DNA from: Anaerolineales bacterium
GTDB taxonomy: Bacteria > Chloroflexota > Anaerolineae > Anaerolineales > Villigracilaceae
Direction of reading: 5' to 3'
Assembly: GCA_013140605.1 (NCBI GenBank)
Contig: JABFSL010000125.1
Coordinates: 1 to 36,976 of the forward strand
DNA length: 36,976 nucleotides
Shown here: positions 1 to 7,002 of the stretch, piece after piece
How positions within the stretch are numbered: position 1 is the stretch's first letter
How the letters are laid out: every line of letters begins with the position of its first letter
Position numbers and translations under genes: made by a program
The notes under the pieces: model-generated
Seen by the model: the letters and a program-made list of their open reading frames with translations, nothing else
Told to the model about the DNA's origin: nothing
The model's database searches: none

Positions 1-2
1 TT

Positions 3-107
3 CGCGTTCGTCTCGCTGCGAGTGTTACTCTTCACAACTTTTGTATCTGGTTCAACATTCAGCTCGGACGTCCCAAACTGGCTTTCGCTGATTTGGTCGT
101 TTGGTGA
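3..107 (+). pseudogene. C-terminal tail of a probable transposase (runs off the left edge)
   Basis: The frame is open from the left edge and stops at TGA 105-107, giving 34 visible residues with the core HNFCIWFNIQLGRPKLAFAD. That looks to me like the last residues of a transposase, judged from memory of the pattern and not from a search. The context supports it: the tail points into the start of a flavoprotein gene that is cut off just beyond it, as expected when an insertion sequence lands in a gene. The rest of the element lies outside the window, so it may be intact. The family cannot be named. Confidence 0.45.
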
Positions 108-112
108 CCATC

Positions 113-172
113 TCACAACAAGCGTTTCAGTCCGCCCGCGCCTGAGCCGATGATGATTGCATCGTAGTTCAT
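113..172 (-). pseudogene. Truncated N-terminus of an FAD/NAD(P)-dependent oxidoreductase
   Basis: Reading the minus strand from ATG 170-172, with GGAGGC just upstream (176-181) as ribosome binding site, gives MNYDAIIIGSGAGGLKRLL and then TGA. The IIIGSGAGG stretch is a textbook Rossmann dinucleotide-binding motif (GxGxxG) at the start of flavoproteins. The protein ends after only 19 residues, where the putative insertion-sequence sequence begins. I read this as the 5' end of an oxidoreductase gene disrupted by the element at 1-110. Which oxidoreductase it was cannot be told from this stub. Confidence 0.6.
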
Positions 173-209
173 GAAGCCTCCGTTATCCCTAATCGAAATA
201 CCTGCTCTT

Positions 210-569
210 TTACTTTCTCCAATCATTCAGCCAACGCGTTTGCCCAACCCATTCGTCGGCTTTTGTCTCCTGCAGAACACGATCCAATGCATTAATGATG
301 TCATTTAAACTCATGCTTTTTTGATAAGCAAGGATGATGCCCGCATGATGCGGATATTGTTCCCCAAGGAAAATAAAATCCCGAATGTTATATGTAAAAA
401 TGGCGCGACCTTGTGCGGTCGCGCCAAGTAATTGTCCTTCATCGCTTGCGTCGAGCGGCATCCATTCAGTGGGCGTGCGGGTGACATCATGTCCGCGTTC
501 GAGCAGGGCATTGTATAAGGCTTTACTGGATGTGTCTGCATCAAGATGCAAGTGCAGTTTTTTACTCAT
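210..569 (-). CDS. DUF5615-type PIN-like toxin of a toxin-antitoxin pair
   Basis: This is a 119-residue protein. The N-terminus LHLHLDADTSSKALYNALLE, with a histidine and acidic residues close to the start, and the middle GRAIFTYNIRDF followed by HAGIILAYQ are typical of DUF5615 PIN-like proteins. These are predicted metal-dependent RNases that act as toxins. The start codon overlaps the end of the upstream gene by 8 bp, so the two are translationally coupled. The partner has a DUF433-like region, the usual companion of DUF5615. The family call rests on pattern recognition; RNase activity is inferred. Confidence 0.75.
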   Translation of the reverse strand: MSKKLHLHLDADTSSKALYNALLERGHDVTRTPTEWMPLDASDEGQLLGATAQGRAIFTYNIRDFIFLGEQYPHHAGIILAYQKSMSLNDIINALDRVLQETKADEWVGQTRWLNDWRK

Positions 570-954
570 TCTTAGGCTCTAACCCGGCTTCGGCCTGGAT
601 GTGTGCGTCAATTTCAGCGCGATGAACTTCGTAAAAACCCAGTGCTTCCTGTATTTGTGTTTGTGGCAGATCATAATCTTCGGCGATTTCAGCAGGGGTG
701 CTGTTTTGGGATGCAATGACAATGGTTTGCACCCGAATCCCCGTCCCGCGCAGAACAGATGAAAGAGTACCGGATGCGCCGCGCCGGTAGGTCACGTTTG
801 GAAAGTTGGGGTCATCCAATCCTTGAAGAAGTCCGCCCACTTTTTCGGCAACAGACCAAAGAATGAATTGATTCAATGAAACACCTTGCTTCTTCGCAAG
901 CCGTTCTGCGTCTCTTTTGAGCTCATTGGGAAGGTTTAAAGCGTATCGGGTCAT
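562..954 (-). CDS. DUF433-type antitoxin with ribbon-helix-helix-like N-terminus
   Basis: This is a 130-residue protein. Residues 1-40 (MTRYALNLPNELKRDAERLA then KKQGVSLNQFI) resemble a ribbon-helix-helix DNA-binding unit of the HicB/CopG kind. Residues about 55-120 contain LRGTGIRVQTIV, a spacer, and TPAEIAEDYDLPQTQIQEAL, the recognisable DUF433 helix-turn-helix. DUF433 proteins are antitoxins of DUF5615 toxins and usually repress their own operon. The start is supported by GAGAGG 5 bp upstream. A well-formed promoter with an overlapping palindrome sits directly upstream, which fits autoregulation. Two DNA-binding-like segments in one antitoxin is mildly unusual. Confidence 0.75.
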   Translation of the reverse strand: MTRYALNLPNELKRDAERLAKKQGVSLNQFILWSVAEKVGGLLQGLDDPNFPNVTYRRGASGTLSSVLRGTGIRVQTIVIASQNSTPAEIAEDYDLPQTQIQEALGFYEVHRAEIDAHIQAEAGLEPKNE

Positions 955-970
955 TTGAACCTCTCTTTAC

Positions 971-1014
971 GATGTCGTATACGGCATCATAAATGACATC
1001 GCTACTGGAGTCAA
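971..1014 (-). promoter_or_regulatory. Promoter and palindromic operator of the toxin-antitoxin operon
   Basis: On the minus strand TTGACT (1009-1014) and TATGAT (986-991) are separated by exactly 17 bp, a good sigma-70-type promoter. The palindrome GATGTCGTATACGGCATC (971-988, one mismatched pair, centre GTATAC) overlaps the -10 and the predicted transcription start. This is where an autorepressing antitoxin would bind. The half-site GATG(T/C)C also recurs at 993-1000 as ATGACATC. Confidence 0.65.
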
Positions 1015-1046
1015 GATGCGTTTGTCAACCCAAACACTTAAGTGCT

Positions 1047-1523
1047 TTAATTCGTTTTCTCCCCCAAATCAATCTTCCGCGCCACATAATTATCATAATC
1101 AGGCACCAGGCGGTCGTATTCCCCATCCATCAGCGGGGATGAGATCATAAAATCGGCCGAGGCGCGGTTGTTGGCGATGGGAATATTCCACACAACAGCC
1201 ATGCGCAGGAGAGCCTTTACATCGGGGTCGTGCGGCTGGGGTTCCAGCGGATCCCAGAAGAAGATCAGGAAGTCAATTTTGCCTTCCACGATCTTGGCTC
1301 CGATCTGCTGATCGCCGCCGAGTGGTCCGCTATTAAGTTTGGTGATCTTGAAGCCAAGTTCCCTTTCCAGCAGTTTCCCCGTTGTGCCTGTTGCAAATAC
1401 TTTATGATGCGCCAGAAGGTCCCGGTTGAACTTGGCCCATTCGAGCAGGTCGCGCTTTTTATTGTCATGAGCCACGAGGGCTATTTTCTTATCATGTTCC
1501 ATGGGGAATTTTTTATGAGCCAT
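1047..1523 (-). CDS. mgsA: Methylglyoxal synthase
   Basis: This cytosolic enzyme converts dihydroxyacetone phosphate to methylglyoxal and phosphate, a bypass of lower glycolysis when phosphate is short. The 158-residue protein has the usual length. Visible signature parts are [11 protein letters not shown] (His19), [18 protein letters not shown] (catalytic Asp71), DFLIFFWDP (Asp91) and [11 protein letters not shown] (His98, Asp101). These residue numbers coincide with those of the E. coli enzyme. An AAGGA sequence about 10 bp upstream supports the start. The upstream membrane protein gene ends 9 bp before this start, so the two are probably cotranscribed. Confidence 0.95.
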   Translation of the reverse strand: MAHKKFPMEHDKKIALVAHDNKKRDLLEWAKFNRDLLAHHKVFATGTTGKLLERELGFKITKLNSGPLGGDQQIGAKIVEGKIDFLIFFWDPLEPQPHDPDVKALLRMAVVWNIPIANNRASADFMISSPLMDGEYDRLVPDYDNYVARKIDLGEKTN

Positions 1524-1532
1524 GATCCATCC

Positions 1533-1907
1533 TTATCCATATCCGAGCGTGTTGACCACTGAACTCCAGACCGCCATCAAGCCAAATAGAATGGCAAGGA
1601 ATCCGATGCTGAAAATGATTAAGCGGGTGACACCTTTTTTATCCACAGGGTTGCTAAGCTTGTTTAGATTTTCTCCGCCAAAGATAGAGTAGGCAAGCCC
1701 AAAAAGAAATCCCAGAATGGTGAGGGCGATCAGATTTGTGGAGAATAGGACATCTTCATTATGTTTTAGCATTCCCATTAACGGCAGGATAATTGTGCCA
1801 ACAGCCGCGCCGCTTGAAAGCAGGAGAATAAATATTCCCGCGGAACGGTCAGCCAGCCATTTATTTTCTTTTCGTTCTGAGCCTTTATTGTCTTGTACAT
1901 TATTCAT
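1533..1907 (-). CDS. Small hypothetical membrane protein, about three TM helices
   Basis: This is a 124-residue protein I do not recognise. After a charged N-terminus of about 22 residues rich in Asn, Lys and Glu, there are three hydrophobic stretches: about 23-46 ([20 protein letters not shown]), 57-77 ([20 protein letters not shown]) and 93-118 ([20 protein letters not shown]). The loop between the second and third is polar. It lies immediately upstream of mgsA, and its stop overlaps the mgsA ribosome-binding region, suggesting one transcript. No catalytic motif is visible and no function is proposed. Confidence 0.7.
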   Translation of the reverse strand: MNNVQDNKGSERKENKWLADRSAGIFILLLSSGAAVGTIILPLMGMLKHNEDVLFSTNLIALTILGFLFGLAYSIFGGENLNKLSNPVDKKGVTRLIIFSIGFLAILFGLMAVWSSVVNTLGYG

Positions 1908-1952
1908 TTTATATGTTTATCCTTTTGACTGCCCGCAAAAAAACGCGAAATA

Positions 1953-2687
1953 TTATTTTCGCAATGCTCCCAGCGCAGCGCCGACGATGCCCGCTTCATT
2001 CAATAACTGCGCGGGGACAACGTGCGTGTCGATGGTGAGCAGGGGGATGAATTTTTCAGACTCTTTGCTGATTCCGCCGCCAATAATGAACAGGTTGGGC
2101 CAGAAAAGTTTTTCCATGGTCTTCAAATATTTATTCAGCCGTTTGGCATATTTTTTCCAGGAAAGATCGTCACGTTGACGGGCCGCATCGGAGGCGCGGA
2201 ACTCTGCGTCTTCGCCTTCTATTTCCAGGTGACCAAACTCAGTGTTGGGGATCAGTTGTCCGCGGTGAAAGATCGCGCTGCCGATGCCTGTGCCAAGCGT
2301 GACCATGATGACCGTCCCGGGTTGGCCGCGCCCGGCGCCGTAGGTCATCTCGGCCAGTCCCGCCGCATCCGCATCGTTGATCATGGTGCAGTCACAGCCG
2401 GTGATTTTTGTAAAGAGCGCGTCTGCATTCGTGCCGACCCATTTCTCCGAGACATTGGCCGCCATCATGGTTACCCCGCCTTTGATCGGCGCGGGAAAGC
2501 CAATACCGATCGGACTGTTCCAATTAAATGATTGTGCAATCTGGTTGACTACTTCTGCGATGGGTTCAGGCTCGCCGTTTTTGGGCGTCTTAATGCGAAG
2601 CCGTTCTGCAAGAAGCTGGCCTGTTTCCGTGTCCACTGGCGCGCCTTTGATGCCTGATCCGCCTATGTCAATTCCGAGGATGTGCAT
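1953..2687 (-). CDS. ppgK: Polyphosphate glucokinase (ROK family)
   Basis: The predicted enzyme phosphorylates glucose to glucose-6-phosphate using inorganic polyphosphate, in the cytosol. It has 244 residues, the short length typical of polyphosphate-dependent members. Motifs seen: [18 protein letters not shown] (phosphate 1 loop), [22 protein letters not shown] (catalytic Asp about 105), and [20 protein letters not shown] followed by EFGHLEIEG. The Cys-rich zinc site of ordinary ROK glucokinases is absent, as expected for this subgroup. Assignment to polyphosphate rather than ATP use rests on overall resemblance to PpgK. AGGAAA upstream of ATG 2687 supports the start. Confidence 0.88.
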   Translation of the reverse strand: MHILGIDIGGSGIKGAPVDTETGQLLAERLRIKTPKNGEPEPIAEVVNQIAQSFNWNSPIGIGFPAPIKGGVTMMAANVSEKWVGTNADALFTKITGCDCTMINDADAAGLAEMTYGAGRGQPGTVIMVTLGTGIGSAIFHRGQLIPNTEFGHLEIEGEDAEFRASDAARQRDDLSWKKYAKRLNKYLKTMEKLFWPNLFIIGGGISKESEKFIPLLTIDTHVVPAQLLNEAGIVGAALGALRK

Positions 2688-2780
2688 GATGGTTTCCTAA
2701 GTTTGGATTTTGTAACAGAGAGATTTAACCACAGATATTGGCAGGCGCAACCCCTGCGTAAACTGGAATTCTGAGGAATC

Positions 2781-2809
2781 AAAAAGGCGGACATCCTTCG
2801 ACGCCCGCC
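2781..2809 (-). terminator. Intrinsic terminator after the aminotransferase operon
   Basis: Read on the minus strand, GGCGGGC and GTCCGCC pair (one G-T wobble) around a 10-nt loop and are followed by TTTTTG. The hairpin lies about 60 bp past the aminotransferase stop and before the ppgK start, so it separates the two transcription units. Confidence 0.6.
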
Positions 2810-2820
2810 CTTACTTCTCA

Positions 2821-2862
2821 CTACCCACTACCGACTATTTACTATCTACTATCCACTACCCA
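2821..2862. repeat. Heptamer tandem repeat CTAYYYA x 6
   Basis: Six consecutive 7-mers read CTACCCA, CTACCGA, CTATTTA, CTATCTA, CTATCCA and CTACCCA. The CTA and final A positions are invariant and only pyrimidine positions vary, apart from one G. It begins 7 bp beyond the aminotransferase stop codon. It resembles short tandemly repeated repetitive sequences of other bacteria; no function is evident. Confidence 0.7.
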
Positions 2863-2868
2863 CTGATC

Positions 2869-4047
2869 TTACCCATGCCTGCTCATGAATCTTTCCATGC
2901 GGCGCAAGGCTTCTTCGATCTTACTGTACTCGGTCGCATAACAAGCGCGGACGAAACCTTCTCCGCCGGGACCGAAGGCATTGCCCGGTACAACGGCCAC
3001 GCCTTCCTCTTTCAATAAAGTTTCGGCGAAAGTCTCATCGTCCATGCCGGAGGCACGGATGTTGGGAAATGTATAAAAAGCGCCGCGCGGCTCAAAGGTC
3101 GAGAGGCCGAGGCGGTTTAGTCCGTCAACCAATAATCTGCGGCGGCGGTCATATTCCGCGACCATTTCATTCACGTGCGGCTCACCTGTCTTCAAGGCTT
3201 CTATCGCGGCATCCTGGGCAGTTGTCGGCGCGGACATGATCGTGTACTGATGAATCCGCACCATGCCTTGAATAATATCTGAAGGTCCGCAGGCGTAACC
3301 GATGCGCCAGCCGGTCATGGCATAGGCTTTGGAAAATCCGCCAAGCAAGATCGTGCGGCGTTTCAGGTTTTCATCCAAAGCAGGGAAACAGACGTGCTCA
3401 AAATCATAAACGAGGCGGTCATAGATTTCATCAGAGACAACGATCAGATCATGTTGTTCCGCGATCTTTCCGATTTCGAGCATCACATCGCGCGGAGCGA
3501 CAGCGCCCGTTGGGTTGGATGGATAACCAATAAAAATAACCTTCGTGCGCGGCGTGATGGCCTTGCGAATGTCATCGGGATCGATGGTGAAATTATTTTC
3601 AAGGCGCGCGGGAATTTCAATCGGAACGCCGCCAGCGAGAATCACTTCGGCTTGATACGAAACGAAACACGGCGTCGGGATGATGACCTCATCGCCCGGC
3701 TCAAGAATCGCAGTGAAGGTCAGATACAACGCTTCTGAAACGCCGACCGTTGCCACCACTTCTGTGGCGGGGTCATATTTAACCTTATAAAGTTTTTGCA
3801 AATTATCTGCGATGCCCTGACGCAATTCAACTTTTCCATGATTGGATGTGTAATGCGTTTCACCGTTTTGCAACGAACGAATGCCCGCATCAAGGATTGG
3901 TTTTGGCGTGGTGAAATCGGGTTCACCGATTCCCAGCGAGATCACATCCTTCATCGTCGCGACAATATCAAAAAATTTGCGAATACCGCTGGGCTTTAAT
4001 CCAGCCACACGCCTTGCGAGTCTTTGTACTTCACCAACTTCCTGCAT
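2869..4047 (-). CDS. Class I/II PLP-dependent aminotransferase (aspartate aminotransferase type)
   Basis: This is a 392-residue fold-type I aminotransferase that moves an amino group between an amino acid and 2-oxoglutarate. Seen: LGIGEPDFTTPKPI and THYTSNHGKVELR near the N-terminus, GYPSNPTGAVAP (178-181 region, substrate Asn), VVSDEIYDRLVY (Asp206, pyridine N contact), GGFSKAYAMTGWRIGYACGP (Schiff-base Lys240) and FVRACYA near the C-terminus (carboxylate-binding Arg). Substrate cannot be fixed by eye; aspartate, or an aromatic or branched donor, is possible. It is the last gene of a compact minus-strand run and starts 8 bp after the small upstream protein. Confidence 0.92.
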   Translation of the reverse strand: MQEVGEVQRLARRVAGLKPSGIRKFFDIVATMKDVISLGIGEPDFTTPKPILDAGIRSLQNGETHYTSNHGKVELRQGIADNLQKLYKVKYDPATEVVATVGVSEALYLTFTAILEPGDEVIIPTPCFVSYQAEVILAGGVPIEIPARLENNFTIDPDDIRKAITPRTKVIFIGYPSNPTGAVAPRDVMLEIGKIAEQHDLIVVSDEIYDRLVYDFEHVCFPALDENLKRRTILLGGFSKAYAMTGWRIGYACGPSDIIQGMVRIHQYTIMSAPTTAQDAAIEALKTGEPHVNEMVAEYDRRRRLLVDGLNRLGLSTFEPRGAFYTFPNIRASGMDDETFAETLLKEEGVAVVPGNAFGPGGEGFVRACYATEYSKIEEALRRMERFMSRHG

Positions 4048-4055
4048 TGAGCCTC

Positions 4056-4265
4056 CTACATGGGTTGAACGTGCCAGTCATCTGAAACTTCCTGATACGT
4101 TATTTCAAAAGCAAAACCATCCATCGTTTTTACACGGAACCCTTTTTCGCCGGGTCCGCGCCAGCGTGCCAGAATTTCAGCGATCTCATACCTGCGTCCC
4201 TGCCAGACCAATGAAAGCGGACGGTCCGCATATTCCGTATCGGAGAGACATTCGACGGTTTTCAT
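4056..4265 (-). CDS. Small conserved-looking protein (possibly DUF6504-like)
   Basis: The protein has 69 residues with no signal peptide or membrane segment. The pattern LVWQGRRYEIAEILARWRGPG then FRVKTMDGFAFEITYQ suggests a small beta-barrel, and resembles from memory the DUF6504 domain that also appears beside Y-family polymerases. That match is not certain. The gene fits tightly between the nucleotidylyltransferase stop (3 bp away) and the aminotransferase start (8 bp away), which supports it as a real gene in the operon. Confidence 0.65.
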   Translation of the reverse strand: MKTVECLSDTEYADRPLSLVWQGRRYEIAEILARWRGPGEKGFRVKTMDGFAFEITYQEVSDDWHVQPM

Positions 4266-4268
4266 GAA

Positions 4269-5294
4269 CTATAAAATGATGGAACTGGTGTCGCCGATAT
4301 TCAACTGCATGACGCGCCCATCGCTTCTTCCTTTAACTGTGGCCTGTCTGCCGATCAACGAGCGACTCAGCGCCGCATCCTTGATCTCACAATTTGCCTC
4401 GACAATACTCTCGGCGATCTGGCTATTCTCTATTTTACAATTTGCGCCAATCGAAGCATAAGGGCCGATTTTCGAATTGCTGATCTCAGCGCTTTCATCA
4501 ATAGCCACAGGTTCCACGATCTCAACGTTTGAACCTTTGAACTTTCCAACCTGTGAACCGATCTTTTCCAACAACACCTTGTTCGTATCCAAAGTCGCTT
4601 CGATTGTGCCCGTATCCAGCCAGGTGCTGATCTCATTCGTGCGGACTTTGGCTCCGTGTTCGATCATGACCGTGATCGTGTCTGTCAGAAAGTATTCGCC
4701 TTTGAGCATAATGCCGCGTTCCATTTGCTCATCAATCGCGGCCAGAAGTTTCTCCGAACTTTTAAAGTAATAACACCCAACTACCACAAGGTTATTGTCC
4801 AAACTTTGCGGTTTTTCTATAAAGCGGGTCACCCAGCCTTCATTATTAACTTCCGCCACCCCAAAGCGGCGCGGATCGGGCACTGGCATCACCCAGGCCA
4901 CTCCGTCCGCCTGCTCTTTCCCGAGGAAGGAAAAATCCGTTTCCATGAGTGTATCTGAAAAACAGACGATCATCGGGCCGCGCAGAAATTCGCGTGACAA
5001 CGCCAGCGCATGAGACTGTCCCTTCATTTCATGCTGAACAACGTAATGAGCCTTCAACTGCGGATAATTTTCCTTTATAAATGAAGGAACCTGCATCTCG
5101 CCCAAATACGGCCCGAGGATGAAAATATATTCAACATTTTCAGGGTCAGGCAGGGTCTTGAACATATCCATTAAATGTTCAAGCGAGGTTTTTCCCGCCA
5201 CGCTGACCAGCGGCTTGGGTTTGCTCCACGTATGCGGGCGCATGCGTGTTCCCCAGCCAGCCATTGGGATAACGATTTTAAGGGTTTCGGTCAA
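4269..5294 (-). CDS. Sugar-phosphate nucleotidylyltransferase with left-handed beta-helix tail
   Basis: This cytosolic enzyme is predicted to make an NDP-sugar from NTP and a sugar-1-phosphate. It has 341 residues. The N-terminal Rossmann-like domain begins IVIPMAGWGTRMRPHTWSKP (nucleotide-binding signature; the usual GxGTRLxPxT reads GWGTRMRPHT). It continues with ALSREFLRGPMIVCFSDTLM and an EKPQ segment. From about residue 245 onward, hexapeptide-like repeats (VEIVEP, AEISNSKIG, CKIENSQI, CEIKDAALS) form a beta-helix. The start is TTG at 5294, chosen because AGGAG lies 7 bp upstream. Glucose-1-phosphate thymidylyl- or uridylyltransferase are the likeliest activities. Confidence 0.88.
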   Translation of the reverse strand: MTETLKIVIPMAGWGTRMRPHTWSKPKPLVSVAGKTSLEHLMDMFKTLPDPENVEYIFILGPYLGEMQVPSFIKENYPQLKAHYVVQHEMKGQSHALALSREFLRGPMIVCFSDTLMETDFSFLGKEQADGVAWVMPVPDPRRFGVAEVNNEGWVTRFIEKPQSLDNNLVVVGCYYFKSSEKLLAAIDEQMERGIMLKGEYFLTDTITVMIEHGAKVRTNEISTWLDTGTIEATLDTNKVLLEKIGSQVGKFKGSNVEIVEPVAIDESAEISNSKIGPYASIGANCKIENSQIAESIVEANCEIKDAALSRSLIGRQATVKGRSDGRVMQLNIGDTSSIIL

Positions 5295-5379
5295 GGGAGT
5301 TCTCCTGTGAAAGGTTTCACTGGTATTTTACCAATGAAATGCAGAACGAAGTGTATCGTCATTGCGAGGCGACATAATG

Positions 5380-5832
5380 TCACCATTCTCCAAACTGCGG
5401 GATGTTCTTACCGGCCCGGACTTCATCCAGCCGCAGGCGGTGCGGGAGGTAAACATTCCTAGGCAATTCATCCAACGGAAAATCCCTCACTTCTGCGATC
5501 TCGCCATCGGATCTGCCCGTTATCATAAAGTCTCTACATATAAATACAACCGCGTGATCGGTCTTCCACTGAATAAAACTTGTGTACGCGCCCATCAAGC
5601 TGACTTCCCCAAGCTGCGCACCCGTCTCTTCAAAAGCTTCACGGCGCGCAGCTGCCTCGAGCGTTTCTCCGCGCTTAACCCCTCCGCCGGGCATATGCCA
5701 ACCCGGCACATACGTGTGACGCACCAGCCAGACTTTTTCGTTTTGGATCATCATCACACGCACGCCCATCCGTACCGGACGAAAGATAAAACAATAGATT
5801 TTGAAACCCAAATATAGAAGACGAACAAACAT
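5380..5832 (-). CDS. NUDIX hydrolase
   Basis: This is a 150-residue hydrolase of nucleoside-diphosphate-linked substrates. The complete Nudix box is visible: GGVKRGETLEAAARREAFEE followed by TGA, matching Gx5Ex7REUxEExGU with no missing residue. A hydrophobic N-terminal stretch (LLYLGFKIYCFIF, residues 5-17) precedes the domain and may anchor it to the membrane. The ATG abuts the stop codon of the upstream aldo/keto reductase gene, so the two are cotranscribed. The substrate is unknown. Confidence 0.92.
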   Translation of the reverse strand: MFVRLLYLGFKIYCFIFRPVRMGVRVMMIQNEKVWLVRHTYVPGWHMPGGGVKRGETLEAAARREAFEETGAQLGEVSLMGAYTSFIQWKTDHAVVFICRDFMITGRSDGEIAEVRDFPLDELPRNVYLPHRLRLDEVRAGKNIPQFGEW

Positions 5833-6810
5833 TTACGAATGCCCCAAAATGGGATGAGGACGATATGGCTCTTCGAGCTGCTTGATCTCTTCGTCTGATA
5901 GTTTGATCTCCATCGCGGCAATGGCCTGCTCCAAATGCTCGATCTTGCTCGACCCGATAATGGGTGCGGCGATATTGGGTCTGCTCAACACCCAGGCCAA
6001 TGCAACCTGTGACGCGGTTGCATTATGCGCCTTGGCGATCTCTTTTGCGCGCTCCGCCACTGTGAAATCTTCATCGCGGAAATACAGGTAATTTGCAAAC
6101 GGGTCGCTGTTCGCTCGGACACTTTCCCCGCCGCCTCCGCGTTTGCGGTCGCCCGCGAAGAATCCGCGTGCCATGGGACTCCACGGAATCAATCCGATTC
6201 CCTGATCCTTGCATAGCGGAATCATTTCGCGTTCCTCTTCTCTGTAAACAAGGTTGTAGTGATTCTGCATCGAGACGAATTTCGCCCAGCCATTTATTTC
6301 AGAGACATGCAGCGCCTTCATGAACTGCCACGCAAACATGGATGAAGCGCCGATATATCTTGCCTTGCCAGCGCGCACCACATCGTTCAACGCTTCCATT
6401 GTTTCTTCAATGGGTGTGTCATAATCCCAGCGATGGATCTGGTACAAGTCCACATAATCCATTTGCAGGCGCTTGAGTGACTTGTCAATCGAATCCATGA
6501 TGTGTTTGCGCGAGAGCCCGCGATCATTCGCATCATCACTCATTTGCTGATAGACCTTGGTCGCCACCACGATGTCTTCGCGTTTGACATCTTTAAGTAA
6601 ATTACCGGTAACACGTTCGCTTTCCCCCAATGAATAGACATCGGCTGTGTCGAAGAAATTGATTCCCGCTTCAAGCGCGCGTTCAACAAATGGCCTGGCA
6701 TCCTTTTCCTCCAAGATCCAGTCACGCCATGATTTCGAACCGTAGGTCATCATGCCTAAACACAGGCGGGAAACTTTCAATCCAGTCTTGCCGAGATTAA
6801 CGTATTGCAT
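5833..6810 (-). CDS. Aldo/keto reductase
   Basis: This is a 325-residue NADPH-dependent TIM-barrel oxidoreductase. The catalytic tetrad is visible: Asp and Tyr in FFDTADVYSLGESE, Lys in IVVATKVYQ, and His in DLYQIHRWD. C-terminal PIIGSSKIEHLEQAI is the usual cofactor-binding region. Residues 8-20 (TGLKVSRLCLGMM) are the standard start of the family. It resembles YajO/YhdN-type reductases and voltage-gated-channel beta-subunit-like proteins. The physiological substrate is not deducible. It heads the compact minus-strand run that continues with the NUDIX gene and probably through the aminotransferase. Confidence 0.93.
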   Translation of the reverse strand: MQYVNLGKTGLKVSRLCLGMMTYGSKSWRDWILEEKDARPFVERALEAGINFFDTADVYSLGESERVTGNLLKDVKREDIVVATKVYQQMSDDANDRGLSRKHIMDSIDKSLKRLQMDYVDLYQIHRWDYDTPIEETMEALNDVVRAGKARYIGASSMFAWQFMKALHVSEINGWAKFVSMQNHYNLVYREEEREMIPLCKDQGIGLIPWSPMARGFFAGDRKRGGGGESVRANSDPFANYLYFRDEDFTVAERAKEIAKAHNATASQVALAWVLSRPNIAAPIIGSSKIEHLEQAIAAMEIKLSDEEIKQLEEPYRPHPILGHS

Positions 6811-6851
6811 GTTGCCTCCAAAAATTAAATGACTGATGTTGTGCGGAAATA

Positions 6852-6864
6852 ACTCCGAAGGAGT
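6852..6864. repeat. REP-like mini-hairpin 1
   Basis: ACTCC-GAA-GGAGT is a perfect 5-bp inverted repeat with a GAA loop, followed by GGGATGATTATAG. It shares the arm-GAA-arm layout and the downstream GGATG with the larger hairpin at 6897-6948. Confidence 0.5.
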
Positions 6865-6896
6865 GGGATGATTATAGTCCGCAAAAGGTTTTTAAA

Positions 6897-6948
6897 AATC
6901 CCGAAGGGATGTCATAAATTGTGAAAATTATGACATCCCTTCGGGATT
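6897..6948. repeat. Perfect 21-bp inverted repeat (REP/BIME-like)
   Basis: The 21-bp arm 6897-6917 is exactly complementary to 6928-6948, with the 10-nt loop attgtgaaaa. Each arm itself contains the small palindrome TCCCGAAGGGA, so the structure is nested like paired REP units. It lies between pcrA (ends 7003, minus) and the aldo/keto reductase start. It is not followed by a T-tract on either strand, so it is not a standard terminator. Confidence 0.75.
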
Positions 6949-6981
6949 AGTATAGGGACTGTATTATTCTACAATCTTTTC

Positions 6982-6994
6982 ATCCCTGCGGGAT
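6982..6994. repeat. REP-like mini-hairpin 3
   Basis: ATCCC-TGC-GGGAT is a 5-bp inverted repeat followed by TGGATG, a third variant of the theme in the two preceding elements, 9 bp beyond the pcrA stop codon. Confidence 0.45.
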
Positions 6995-7002
6995 TGGATG
7001 AA

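Noticed and set aside
6852-6994. CRISPR array
   Set aside because: The repeats are hairpins of different length without regular spacers, and no cas gene is present.
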